Assembly (NCBI RefSeq): GCF_014805625.2
Contig: NW_023998517.1
Location: 1,435,155 to 1,499,154, forward strand
Reading direction: 5' to 3'
DNA length: 64,000 nucleotides
Source of the DNA: Glossina fuscipes
Taxonomy: Eukaryota; Arthropoda; Insecta; Diptera; Glossinidae
Shown here: piece by piece, positions 35,066 to 48,528 of the stretch
How positions within the stretch are numbered: the stretch's first letter is position 1
Layout of the letters: each line of letters starts with the position of its first letter
The notes under the pieces: generated by a model
The model's database searches: none
What the model was told of the DNA's origin: nothing
What the model saw: the letters and a program-made list of their open reading frames with translations, nothing else
Program-made: the position numbers and the translations under genes

Positions 35066-36559
35066 GATGGGTGGTAAATTGAGTGAACTTACCTAGAAGA
35101 AAAGAGAGAAAAATCAAATTGATTAAAATAATTTCGGAGCACTCTGCAAGCATAAAATATGTATTAAATTTTTATTTTACGGTAAAAAGCACATAAAGTG
35201 AGCCAAAATCGGAAGTAAACATAAATCATTCTAAGGAAAAATTATTAAGAAAAATTGAAATCATTTCTATACGTGAATAAGTACTCTCTTGTTAAATCAA
35301 TTAATTAGAATGAGTTGGAAAGTTAGTAAACGTCTAGCAAAGGCTTAAGCACAGTATATTTCCCGGGAATCGTTGAACAGAAAATCGCCTTGTGTACAAT
35401 CGCTTGCATACATTGTGCAAACAGTTTTGTCTAAAAAATTTCATTTCAAATTTAAAATCCACTTCCAAGTCCGCTTCAACATTCGTTAACTATCAACCAT
35501 TTCAAAACATATTCCTTTCGGGCTTTTTCCTAATTTTCTCTGCAAAGCTCTTCCTTGCATAAATGTTATTAGATATGTAAAGAGATGAGAAAACGCTTTT
35601 TGCAAAATTCGTCAAAACGCCGAAAACAGTCGTCAAAGTGCATCCAAAATATATAAATTATCCACTGGGCATGTATTGTATATTATGGAGAAAGGAGGCC
35701 AAGAATTAAAAAATCAAGAAAATCCTCTTACGTTCAATTCTAAGTAAAAGTATGCACCTAACTTTATGTATATATTATGTATATTGAAAAATGCTGATTG
35801 CTGCGTTTATGGCAAATGTAAGGGAACTAGATTTGAGCTGAACGTCTTAAACCTTAGTGAGCGAATGCCGTCATATTGCCAACATTATAAATATTTCAAA
35901 AAAATCGAATGGCGTCATATGGGTGACAAGACGTTTCCACACCACACATCTATTAGGTTCAGCGTTCGTTTCGTAAAGTAAGGGCGATCATAGCGATCGT
36001 TTCTTTTTGTATTGACAGATCTGTTGAAATACTAAGCTAAGATTTAGCAAAGATTCTTCTAAAATCCAAGAAAAGCGGTATTAACTGTGTTACTTTTTCT
36101 CTCTCTACTAATGGATAGTAGTCGCAGTGACAGCAATGAAGCAATTAATCTGTTAAAAGCCCGCCGTTGATCCGTTCGTTATTGTTCTGGGAGAATGGGC
36201 TCGCTCGTTAACCATTCGTACAAATGAGTTTAAACTTAATTTTTCTAATATGGACTTGTCTATCTAAATTAGTGTGACTGGGATTCCAATTGATTTATAT
36301 ATTTACATTGGTCAATAGAACGTGTACCATCAAGAGATTTTGACAATCTTTAAAATACCGATCAATGGAGTTGTTCGCAAAGGCTTCTGATATAAGTCCA
36401 TAAACAAGGAATGGTGCATGAGTGGAGGAGACATTCAGAACCAGAGAGAACGTCGAAGCATCGTATGGTTCCCAAGATCTTATGAATTTTCCAGCGGAGA
36501 AAGAAATTTTTTTTTGATGCAAATAAACCCTTCCTTAAATAAGTTAAAACATGTCCAGC

Positions 36560-36860
36560 TTTCTGATATGTAAATATCAGAATATCGACTGTGGAACCCC
36601 TTCATATTGCAACAAGCTCAAGACGACAGAAAATTTAACGCACAAAAATTTCAGCAAGCATAGCATGTGTGGCCGCTTAGGTCGCCGAACTTTAGAGACC
36701 ATAACCAGTACATGTGACTCGTAGTTGAACGAAAGATTAGTGAGTAGTGCCATAGCGTCGTTTCATCGCTTAAGAAACAAGACAATTAATTCAGGAAAAT
36801 ATTTGATAAGAGCATCCAGTCGTTTCCGATATGAACCCGTTATTTTCATTAATCGAAATT
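36560..36860 (+). pseudogene. Decayed Tc1/mariner-like transposase, C-terminal part
   Basis: In one frame 36670-36690 reads WPLRSPN, the DNA transposase signature WPxxSPD/N, preceded by an FQ-x-D-like segment (36573 on). It is followed by ...YM-stop-LVVERKI, matching the position of the Tc1 'NPIENLW..(V)K.KI' block. Further on come RKIFDKSIQSFPI and a TRYFH-stop-SKF stretch resembling the family's ending '..LV.SMP.R...VI..KG'. Stops interrupt the frame at least five times, and the upstream catalytic Asp region was not recognised. It is a dead fossil if real; the call rests on motif spacing alone. Confidence 0.35.
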
Positions 36861-39800
36861 TTATAGCATAATCGTAAAATCAAAAAGGCGATTAATGTCT
36901 TATGAAAATGACATGATATTCCAGTGAACTTGGCGTGAGCCGGAATCACCTGAAATAATTGATAATAATTGCGATGATGATTCATTACGACGACTCAAGC
37001 AGTCTCCAACATCAGAGTTTACCAACCGTTTATTGCCCTTTTTCAACATGAAACGGTCTCGGATAGCCAATATCGTTTTGATGATACGACTTGTGGCCAA
37101 TGGTCCAGCTGTTGCGTCTAACCTTTAATTTGCTCGAATATGTTAGGCTGGCTGTGGAACAAAGCCACTAAATTGTAATGCAAAGTAATAACCTAAACCA
37201 TGCCCCGAAAGTGCTACCAATGTTATGAAGCAGATGGTAGTTTACCCAATATTCCGGCAAAAAATAGGAATGATTTGACCATTTAGAATAATGTTAAGGA
37301 TATTTTCCGAAAATTCGCAAAAAAATAACTGAAATAATCCTTGGGCTGAAGAATTATTTTATTGCATTCATTCGAGTACGAGTTGAAGAAACTCATAAAT
37401 GCATTCAATGCAATGCGACGTAAGCGCGCATCTAGTCAAGCTTGTGACGTTTTTCTTTTCTCTCTGCTCAGGCACCTACTTACGGCCGCCATATATGCAA
37501 ACTTTCAGGTGAACGCCATCACACAAGATTAATGGAATACAGACGCTCTCAATGGGCATTTTCGCATTTAAGTTGTTTTCAACCATAAGCCTGGTAGGTG
37601 GTATAATTTAACATTTAATTGTGTGCTAATTGAAATTTCGCCTCGGCCTTTATGATCATTTGTGTCAGAGAAAGAAGGAAAACCTATTTTTAACTGTAAA
37701 CGAAGTGACAGCAGGAGGATAATGACAGTCTGCACTGTGTAGTGAAAGAGTTGATAAATTATGGTATTCTAGAAGGTATCGTAGACACGCGTGAAATACT
37801 TTTAAGGTTAGATAGTGTAAAAAATCTTCAGGCGAAGTCTTTAGAGGAAAATTTGCCAACTTTCTAAATGCTTGCTGGAAACTCGAAGGATGATAAATCA
37901 TAATTTTTTCTCTTCTTTGTTTTTATTAACAACAAAGAGATTAAGGACATTTTTTTGTTTTTTCGATTTGCTGCGTCCAGCTGGTTTTTATACGACGGCA
38001 GCTGCAGCTTTTCCTTATATCGTTGTGTTTGTCGATATGCATGTAAATAAGTTTCTTGTGTTTTTGAGATGACCATCACACTTTTCAGTTTTTGGCAAAA
38101 AATTATGAAATTTCATATTTTTTTGGGAAAATTTTTGGCAGGTACTTCTTTTAGGAATTTCTATATCACTATCTGCTTACGACCAGGAGGCTAGTAGTGC
38201 ATCGAATTGCATAATATTTTGTTTTGGACAATAGTTGTGAATACAGAGAAAGTTGGCAAAATATATGAGTTCTTTGGTTTATTACGCTTTCACGAATTTG
38301 CATGAGGTCTACTGTGCGTGCGTAAGCGTGGTTAACAGAAAGAAAAAATAAAATTGAAATAAATATAAAACAATGAGGAAGAAAGGAAAACAGGTCTGTG
38401 TGTTGGTGTTATATAACAAAAGATTTACAGTCCGTTATTGTCTCAAAGTCATAAATAATATGCAAATGTGATTAACTGAAAATATTTTGGTTTAACAATT
38501 TCACGGTTACTGCCACTACTGCTTTGCGAAAAAAAAATATTAATTTTCATAAAGCAAAGCGCATTGTGTGTGTAGGCAACAAGTGAACTGCAAGGATTTA
38601 CAAAACTGTTTACCTTTATTGCCTTGAAAGCGAAGACGACATGGATAATGAAACATTTGCTTTACTTGTTACGAGAAAATTTTTGCATTAACCCTGTTGA
38701 TCATTGTTACGTAAGGATCTTGTGTTTATTGTTAATGTAAAAAAATTGCAAGACAAAATAAAACCTTATTATGAAATTTACAAACTCAAGCGAAGAACGC
38801 TTCTTCTATTAAAGCCAAAGCGTTGCCAATTATCAAATAAGCAAAAGAGTTGCATTGCCAAGGAAATTATTTATTCCCCTTCGGATATTCTTGGTAAAGG
38901 AAATTCCAGATTAATCTTTTTCACAAAACTGCTAGAAGTCATTAGGAGAGTCTTTATTAAAATCAAAAAAGATTCATGCCTGGATAAAGGTTCGTTCGAA
39001 TAAAGGCAAGTCAAGTATTCAAAAAGGGCGAGAAACACTCTAATATCTATGGTAGCCATGGACATACCAATTTTTATTCCAGTTAATGCTTGTGCTTTTC
39101 ACTTGATTTTTGAAAACTTTTCTACCAAGTTTTAGAGCTCTGTGGCGGACCTTATCTTACCCTGAGCTCTTCGACGCTAAAAAGACATACGGAATTACGG
39201 GCAGACTAATCTGTTTAAACCGTATCGAAATCTCATTCACATCAAAAGAAGTTATCCACGAACATCGCTTGACCCACTTTCCCGCTTACCACTCCTTTAA
39301 AGCTCGCTTGTGACGCGCAGGGAAACTGGTTCGTATCTCAAAAGTACTTCTTTTTCCCAAATTAACTTTTTAATGATTTTGAAGCACCTATCGCATCAGT
39401 TGGACATTGCTAAGGACAAAACAAATTGCCTACGTTTACTCGTAGCCTTAGTGCAATTGTCATTTGAAGGTGCATCAAAGGTCGAGAAAAATAAGATCTC
39501 ACTCTTGTCAGCCTCCTCTTCTTCTTCCGCATATAAATATCTCTTGCAAAAGGGATGGCAATCTTGACAAAAGTATACTTAAATGGTGGTCGAGAGCGAC
39601 TTTTGGCGCTTGTTTGTTGTTATCTCATTGTTTGCCCGCTTTTTTTACAGTTGAAGCTACTAAATGTTATTATGCGTCTGTGCGACCGTCTGTTGACTTT
39701 CTTGAGAAACACTAGTATACTAAGAAGTTTTATTGAACTCAAAAATCGCTGACATTCCTCGTTTAGCAATATAAATTATTCCAGCGCATTGAGTGTTGCT

Positions 39801-40587
39801 TTTCAATTTCTTTTTGTTTTTTTTTTTTTCTTTTTTGATGAGAAATTCAATCAATTGCCTAAACAAAAATAAAAAAAACTTAACGACAAATGTCTTGAAG
39901 GAAATAAAGTATACAAATAAATTCCAAACAAATAATTTCCAGAAGAAACGAAAAAAAAATCCCCAAAGAATTCAATTCTTCTTCTTCTTCTTGTTAATTT
40001 TTTTTCTCGTTTTTAACAATTCAAAGGTTAATTGTAGAAACTCTTTATAGGAAAACCAAATAAAACGACAAATGTGCAGATAACAACGTTGACAAGTCTT
40101 AGCCGCCATTACGTGAAGAGGCCATTAAAGCATTTTGTTTGGCGGCTGTCAATTGGTTTAAATTGGTCAACAAACTGAACGAAAGGAAAGAAACAAACAA
40201 AAAAAAAACAACCGACGACTTAAACGACATGAAAACGTCTTTGCAAAATAATAGAGATGGGACCGGGAAAAAACGAAAAACTCGCACACATATCATGCGG
40301 CCAACAACAAAAAGCCATTTAAATAAAAAAGAAAAAGCAGACAAAAAAATAAAGCTGAAATGAAGAAAAACCATACAAACTCACATATACCGAAACATAC
40401 AATAAGACAAACTAACAAACAAAATATCGCAGCGCAAGCACAACTTTTAAAGGTATTCACGCCAAAACTATGTAAAGAGTTTACGATGGAGGAAAGACCG
40501 CTAAAAAAAAAAAAACCAGCAGACATTGTTGCTTCACATATATATACGCGGACATAACACGTATGAATGCATGGACTCTGTTGTAGG

Positions 40588-40589
<2 letters not shown>

Positions 40590-40618
<29 letters not shown>
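40590..40618. repeat. (GT)n microsatellite
   Basis: About 14 GT units. Confidence 0.95.
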
Positions 40619-40749
40619 TGGTATGTTTAAGCGTAGTTATGCTTTGCAGCGCAAAACACATCATTAAGTATAAAATTCTTAAAATGGAATTTTAAATCAT
40701 TAAAAGCTTCGCGCAAACAGCGCACAACAACAGTAACCAGCCACCAAAA

Positions 40750-40800
40750 CCATCACCATCACCATCACCAGCACCACCACCACCACCACCACCATCACCA
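40750..40800. repeat. (CAC/CAT)n trinucleotide tract
   Basis: Seventeen units of CAC/CAT with one CAG. It would encode poly-His or poly-Pro/Thr in other frames, but no extended ORF contains it. Confidence 0.93.
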
Positions 40801-42157
40801 ATACGCTATACTATCTAAAATAAGCAAACGAACGAAAGAAAATAAAATGTGAGTAAAAGTAACGACAACAATCTGCTGTAGCTCTCAGCAGTAGCCATAA
40901 AAGAAAACGTATTTCCAATGCGTTTGCTTTATTTGGTATGTAAGCATCCTTAACAACAAGATTGGCAACAACAACAACAATAACAACAACGACAGCAATC
41001 GCAATAATAAAAAAATGAAAAAGGTGCAATAAAAATGCATTAACTTAACGAACCAACAACAACATCAGATTTAAACTATAAGAAAACTAAAAAGGCAAAA
41101 ACAAATCTATAATCATTTTAGGCCAAAACTTATATATTCACCGCCTGCGAAGTAACTCATACGAAATTTAAAAAAAAAAAAAAAAAAAAATATAAATATA
41201 TATATATATATATAGAAAAAAATGGGTGTGCCAAGGGACAATTGTCGTTTTAATAAACTTATGGGCAACTAATCATATAAGTAAAATGCGAGAAAAACAA
41301 GAAGAAGACAGAAGGGAAGTTTGGGAGAAGGGGAGACAGGGAGAAAGGGGAAAAGAGCATATGTAAAAGGATCCTAATGTTTAATTGTCACCACTCTTGC
41401 TAATAGTTGTGATAACTGCTTAACTAAAGTAGTTTGACATCAGTTTCCGCTTTGTTGAGTCGCAAGCGAAAGCAATAACATATTAAATGAGGGAAACAGC
41501 GCCTTAACAAAAGCCTTGTCTTACCTGGTCGTAGTCCAACGAACTTCTAGTCAAAATGGGTCCTATATGTTTAACGGCCTAACATACGGAATTTGTGAAA
41601 GCATCTGCTCGACCGCTGTGCAGGGGCACCTAAGCTGGTGCTTAAATGGTTTAGCGGTTTAAAATCCCGCACATTAGGTTTTTGAGCTGGCCACCTGACG
41701 CCAAAGGAAAACCCACTTATTAAGTAATTATTCAAAACAATATGATATCTGCCTCTTTTTAAGAGTCACACTGATGACGTATTTAGTCGAACTAAGTAGG
41801 GGCATGCGGTTTGTTGTTTTGGCCACGAAAGTTCCCAAGAGTTCTGATCAGTGTTAATACTCAAATATGGTACTTTGACAATTAAAAGCTCATAGTTGAT
41901 TAAGGAGTTTATTATTATTAATGTATGTTTGGGTAAATAATTTACGATCTGTCGCTTGGATTCCGTGTCACAAATAATCCGTTAAATCATGCTATCCGTA
42001 CTTAAAAGAGATGACCAGAACCAAGAACAAGAAATCAACTTGAGAAAAACTTACGTACATTTCGCGTGGTAAGCAAAGACAACAACAGAAAGAGCAACAA
42101 CATCAATAAAGACAACAATAAGGAGACACAATATAGAAAACCTTAACTTGATTGCAT

Positions 42158-42222
42158 TGCTGCTGGTGCTGGTGCTGCTGATGCTGCTGCTAGTGCTGTT
42201 GCTGCTGCTAGTGCTGTTGCAC
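42158..42222. repeat. (GCT/GGT)n trinucleotide tract
   Basis: Interrupted GCT, GGT, GTT and AGT units. On the minus strand it gives an Ala-rich stretch inside a 74-codon ORF (42367-42143). A run this long with no domain around it reads as a microsatellite rather than a gene. Confidence 0.85.
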
Positions 42223-44900
42223 AAACAGACACATTAGCAACAAACTTAGGCGGCGTTGTTAGCCTTAAACGTTGCACAATCAAAACAACTTTACACCAGA
42301 ATCTCAATTTACTTAAACGAAAAAGTAAACAACGATTTCTATACTGAGACTCAAAGTTGTTTTGCAATGTTTCCTTAAAAGTGTGCTTCTTCTCTTATCT
42401 TTTTTTTTCTTCTTCTTCTTTTTCATCTTTTTGTTGTTGTCTAGTTTTAAGTGTACACATACGCATGTATAAATAAATACAGCGTGTTGCACGTTGCATG
42501 AAATGCATTTTAAAGCTACATTTGTTGTTGCTTTTCATTTCTTCTTCGTTTTCTTTTTTTTTTTCTAAATTTCTTTCTCTTCATTTTATATATATATATA
42601 TATATTTTGTTCCTCTTCTCTTACTTCATCTTTGCCAGGGTTTAGGTGGTTGTTGAAAATAGTTTTTTCTTCTTCTTGTTTTTTATAGGAATATCGTTTT
42701 CGGTCCGCATTGCCATTAGTTTAACTCCTTGAATTTCCTATCATCACTGCCTTGGAAGGTATTACTGTTGCTGTAGCTTTTGCAAAAACGCTTTTGTGTT
42801 GTGCATAAACTCTGCATATGGCGAGAAAAGTGGTTCCGTTTCGTTTATTATTGTTATTTTTTTTTTATTTTTTTTTTTTTTTTTTTTTTTTTATACAAAT
42901 AAATAGAAAAATGCTATAAAAACAAGGCAAACAGCATAGAGAGAAAAGAATGCGTGTAATATAATATACTACATAAGCACGCATACCCTCACACTTGAGT
43001 GTACGAAAGTGGAATCAAAAAAAAAAAAAAAAAGTGCTTATTAAATGCGGGCTAGCATTTATTTGGATGTTTGTTTGCAAAAGATAGGAATAGAAAGTGT
43101 ACAGTTTAGGATATCTTAAAATCTAAACACTAAACTATGGTATGCACCTGTACCTGTACTCCGCAAATGCACTTCAAAGATGGTACTCCTTTAAGACTAT
43201 AAAGCATTTTCACTAAACACCTGCTATTAGCTGTGCCCAGAAATTTGTACTTTATTCGAATTCGAAGTTTGATGACTTCGTGTAGACTTCGCAGCGCAAA
43301 GAAACTTTCCGCAAGGACACTGCCAGACAATATTAATCCAGTGGCTCAGTTAGCGATATTTTAACGAGCCTAACGTTGAGGTATAGATAGCTTATGAGAG
43401 TCTGCATTGATGCAAGCTATTAATTTATCCTAAGCGAATGTTCTATACAATATTAGCTTAGGATTAGTTACTAAATATTTTTATAATTAATTTTTTTATT
43501 TTTTTTTTTTATATTATAATCACAGAAAAAAAGTAGCGGCGCCCGAAATGAATAGCGAATGTTTTTTAAAACATAAACTTTGTCCTAAAGTCTAGGTCTA
43601 ATGCAAGCTTGCAATAATGTGTCCGTCCGTCCGTCTTCCCATGGTGTATATCTTGACATATACGTCCTATTGTACTCTTATTATTTTTTTTTTTTTAATT
43701 ATTATTATCACTAATCAATCAGGGGATCCTAGGGGATGTGACTGTTACTTACAAAGCAATGACTAAGCAGTGAAAGCATTATTTTATATTGCATTTCTAA
43801 AAATTTTCGAATATATTAACGACAATAACTTGCACTTTAGGTATTAATTTAATATTAATTTAATATTTTTTTTTATCAGAATTTCCTAATATTTCCGTTC
43901 AAGAGTGTTTGCCACTGGTATGCCTGTAAGAAGGAAAATTTTCAGCATATTTTACATATGCGCCAGAGATGACAAGTGTCTGAAAGTCGTCGTCTTAAAA
44001 TAAATACTCTTCTTCTTACTTTTTCTTAGTTGTTGTTTTTAATATGTATACTGAAACAGATATAACTTATATTTAATGACTTTAAAAACGCATTCAAAAA
44101 AATATATATTTCAGCAGTTTTGTGATGCGGACATAAAGACAATATATGTAATATTTCATACGCTTTGCAAAAACAAAAAAAAAAAAAAATGTAAAAAAAA
44201 ATATAAATAAATAAATAAATAAAAATATGTACGAATATATAAGCGATTTGCTTAATGTATGAAAGAAGAAGAGGAAGAGCAAAAAAACAAAAAACGCAAG
44301 AAAAACGAACCTAGTTCCAAACACATTTATTGTATTACTGTAGATAAAAAATGGTTTGTTGAAATATTTATGATTGCAACATCTTGCAACACATGTCAAC
44401 TTAGTTCGTATGAGAAAGAAAGGAAACACAACAAAAGCAATGTTTATTATACTGGGATGTCTCGGTGTATATACGATGTATATGCATATAAGTATGTCCG
44501 CATATATACGCCTTTATGCGATTGCGTCAAGTGATGGTAGCCAAGAAAGTTAACTAAACTACAGTTTAAGATATCAAAGGAAAGGAAAATAGTTTCGAAA
44601 TTTCTTAAAAATCTCATAAATTCAAAGGGTAAGAGTGCAATATAGACTGTCCTGTGAAATATGGGTCTCTTTAGAAAAATGCAAAAAATATTATAAAATT
44701 TTGGGAGCAAAAAAACTCTATATATATAAATACATATATATGTGTGTGTTTTTTTGAATAAAATGAGACTTAGAATTTTTTTTATTTTTTTTTTATTTTT
44801 TTGTTGTTCATTTTATTTATTTTCTAATTTAAATTTTGATATGCTATCAATACTATCCCGGTCGCCATTAGCGTATACAGTCGTGGGTTGCTATTGGAAA

Positions 44901-44984
44901 TGCTGTTGTTGTTGTTGTTGTTGTTGTTATTGTTATTGTCATTGTTGTTGCTGTTGCTGGTGTTGCTGTTTGCTGTTACTATTG
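44901..44984. repeat. (TTG)n interrupted tract
   Basis: Mostly TTG with TTA, CTG and TCA variants. Confidence 0.9.
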
Positions 44985-45374
44985 CCCCTGATGAATAAGA
45001 CCCGATTTCGCGATTCATAAAAAATGCAAAAATTATTCGTTTTTCTGGTGGAAGAGAAAAAAAAAAAAAGCAAAAAAGCAAGAAAAAAAAAAGAAAAACA
45101 CAACACATGCTGTTCCGAAACTGCTCTACCAGCGATTTGCATACATTGTGTTGTACTCACGGATTGCATTGCATTGCATGCATGCATGCAACAATTTCTT
45201 GTACTTTTTGTTAGCTCTTGAATATCTGATTTTGTATTCGTTAGACGGTGGTTGCTGATGCTTACATTTATACCCACATATGTCTATATGTCTGCGCTTA
45301 TAAATTTTAGTTTGCATCGAATGAGGGACGATTTTATTTCTGTCGCTGTTCCTTTTTTATTTATTTTTATATAT

Positions 45375-45378
<4 letters not shown>

Positions 45379-45417
<39 letters not shown>
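45379..45417. repeat. (AT)n microsatellite
   Basis: About 19 AT units. Confidence 0.95.
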
Positions 45418-45418
<1 letters not shown>

Positions 45419-46565
45419 TTCATAAGCCGCAAACTTTTTTAAAATTTCCATTGATTTCTTAGAATTGATTTTATGGAAATGACAAATTTTTGTTACTGGT
45501 TCAAGTCCTGACAATAAAGAACACGAAAAAATTTCAAAACCTTGAATTTTTCTTCTGTGCTTTATTACCCAAAAGGAGCGAACCTGTTTTTTTAAACCAA
45601 ACCAGACGATCACATAAATCCTGATCAAAGAAATCAGAAAGAATAAAACAAAAAAAAAAACAAAAAAACTGGTTTGCTTTTTATTTTGTTTACTCCGGGT
45701 ATAGTATAGAGGTTTCATTATTTTAAATATATGTACATGTATTAAGTCCGTTGCTGCATTACCGGTTGTTGTTTTTGTTTTTTTCGCTTACTTTGTTTAC
45801 CCAGCCAGCAAGAGGCAAAATAAGAATAAGAAAAAGAAGAAGATCCTTGTTTGAGATATGAACATACAATGAAAATACATTTCTTTCTTACTTACAAAAG
45901 TTGGCCGGACTCTTTGCATATATATGTGTATATATATACATATATATATATACATAAAATAGCTTATGGTTTAACGGCAAACAATCGTGAAATAATCTGT
46001 CTCTATATCTTGTGCTGTGTGCTTTTAACTGAAATGTTGTGTATTTAAGAGCGTTTTTTAGGCCAATATTTTATTGGACTGTGGAGATATTTTATAGAGT
46101 GTTTAAGGAAATATTGCAAACACAAATTTATTTAGTTTTTAGTTTTTCAATTTTGTTCTCTTCAAAAAAAAAAAAAATAAATAAATAAATGACGTTTTTA
46201 AAAATTATCTTTTTTTTTTTATTTTTTTCTTTCTTCTCCTCCTCCTTCTTCTTCTTTGCTTGAATTCTGGAAAAATTTCGCAACATTTCATACGCTTTAA
46301 ATAGAGCAAAGCATGCGCGCACCATATTGCCTTTGTTGCCAAGATGTGGGTGTAAAACTTTAACCAGCAAACAAAGTATATCAACAGAAAAGGAAAATAA
46401 AAATAAATATGTAAACATACACATAAACGCGGGCATTGCAAAAAGTTGTGTAGCTTATAGAAAATCAGTCAATAAGGCGTCTTTTGTACAGATACTAGAC
46501 TAAATTGCTATAGGGGAGGCTCTAAAAAACCCATAACCAACACCAGCAAATAACATCTTTGCTTG

Positions 46566-46603
46566 CAACAACAACAACAATAACAATAACAACAACAACA
46601 ACA
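46566..46603. repeat. (CAA)n tract
   Basis: CAA units with two TAA variants. Confidence 0.92.
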
Positions 46604-46696
46604 TTCATTGTTCACTATTGTGTGTTAATGCACGCTGTGTGCGGAGGAGTTTTGATAGAAAAAACAACATTACCCTGGTTGTATGCAAGTTTTCAC

Positions 46697-46729
46697 TGCC
46701 GCTGCTGCTGCTGCTGCTGCTGCTGCTGC
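46697..46729. repeat. (GCT)n microsatellite
   Basis: Ten perfect GCT units, inside an 89-codon ORF (46618-46887) that is otherwise a low-complexity Leu/Phe read-through. Confidence 0.93.
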
Positions 46730-48528
46730 AGTTAGCAATTGTTGCTAGCTTAGTTTATGTTGTGAGATTATCATGCTATACGTCTTTTGTTTTTGTTTCT
46801 ATATTTTTTTTTTTTATTTCATTTTTCATTTATTTATTTTTTCTTTTTTTTTCGCTTTTCGTGTTTATTTTATTTTGCGAGTTTTAAGTAAGCGAATCTT
46901 AAAGCCTTCAGCTAACAAAAGATAGATTAGATACCGTTCATTATTAGACTAACTGAATAAGCGTAACTAAATAAAAAAATTATCCATAAAAACGTTACTG
47001 CCGCTACCTATTATTGGGCCTCTCACCTATACAAATAACCTGATAATATTGCGATGTGAATTCAAATATGAAATATAATGAAATACATGAAATGGAAATC
47101 TTTTGCAAACGCTTAAGTGAAATAAACTATTTATGATTAACAGGTTGAAATTAATTTAACCTATCACAAATCTTCAAAGTATTAGTTATGAATGGACAAG
47201 AGGCTGTGAAGGAAATTGCAGACGAAACAATCAAGTGTGTCAGCAAAATCACGCCTATTTCTGTAGAAGTGCAACACTTATTATTTTTTCTACCATCTAT
47301 AGCAAGCTTTTTCCTTCTAATATCAAAGATTGTCCCGCATTCATGTTAGTATTCGGCAAAGGGCTCATTATACTCCACTGGACTTATGGTACAAGAATAT
47401 ATATAAAGTTGGTGTAGATGTGCGCAACACATGATGAATATTGTGATGAAATATGAAAATCCTTCGGATCGGACAAACTTTTCGTCCAATTCCCTTACTT
47501 TGAAAAGTTGTTATATGAACAAGTATCGAGCGTAATGTAATGCGAGTAATGTGTTGCAGCCCACTTTAGTCTTTCTACTTGCTTTACATTAATTTTATCT
47601 CAATAAAGTATCAATGGCTGGAACTGGAGAAGAAGATAGACATTAATAACAATCAATTTACTTAGTGAGAATGTGCATACCATAGAAAGCAAAAAAGTGG
47701 ATGCAATATATCGCGCGTCAGACGGAGAGGAAAGTTTAGAGGAAAAGATGTATATATAAATTTTTTAGCCTTTAGTCGTAATACCGGCATCACGATAAAT
47801 TATACCACTGCCAAAAATGTTCCTCTGCTCACTACTTCATTTCTATGGTTGTATTATCCTACTCGTTACTACTCCTATAAGTCTTTTGTGCACTTCTTAC
47901 TACGTCAATAAAATATTGAATTGAATGCTTCATCATACGTTGATTCCACGTATAATTCTTAGCAAAAATATGGAAATCAGTTTGCACTAATTAGGCCAAC
48001 TAAGTATCATTCAATAAACAAACGCTTTGGAACATGGTTCGACAACTTTATATAAAGCACAGCAGGGGTTATTGCTTACGTTTTTTAAAATTTGAATTTT
48101 TTCAGTTAACCAATTTATGCCTTCATCTACATTTGCAATAAGCGTAGTAAATAAATGGTTTTGTTGTTTCAGATGAAATGCTTCAAGTGGAAGATGATAT
48201 GGACTTATTGAGCTGATAAAACCAAAGTTACGCTACTCTATGTCTACTCAACAGAGCAATGAATAAAGGTAAGTACATTTTTATTTGTAATAAATTGATT
48301 CCATATATTGGCTGATAATTGCTGTTGTTACACAGTCACACCTGTAGCACTCTTCACCTACTACTACAGCTACCTTAAAAAAAACTAAAAAATATTTTAA
48401 TTTCATATCTTTATCAAAGAGAGTTTCTGGAATGCTAGCAACAATCCGAGCCTGCCAGACAGTTAATGCTCTGGTCAGCAATTTCATGTAATAAGTAAAG
48501 AAAGCATTTTCTGTTCTTGTATTTCTTT

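Larger units (their letters stand above)
33291..36559. other. Non-coding, no gene seen
   Basis: Contains the listed (GT)n(AT)n and (AT)n tracts. ORFs are short and unremarkable. Confidence 0.65.
36861..48528. other. Non-coding, simple-repeat-rich
   Basis: Long purine and pyrimidine homopolymers, CAA, GCT and CAC tracts and many low-complexity ORFs. A GTCCGTCCGTCCGTC block at about 43620 may be a mini-me trace. A 53-codon ORF at 47188-47349 looks slightly protein-like at its start, but I cannot assign it. Confidence 0.6.

Noticed and set aside
44742..45277. Overlapping ORFs rich in Cys, Asn or Gln
   Set aside because: These are the three frames of a TTG/CAA tract, not prion-like or metallothionein proteins.
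46618..46887. Leu-rich possible membrane protein
   Set aside because: Poly-Leu comes from the GCT tract and poly-Phe from T-runs; no conserved features.
47188..47349. 53-codon ORF beginning MNGQEAVKEIADE
   Set aside because: The first 30 codons look plausible but the rest is hydrophobic low complexity. No partner exon or family could be named.
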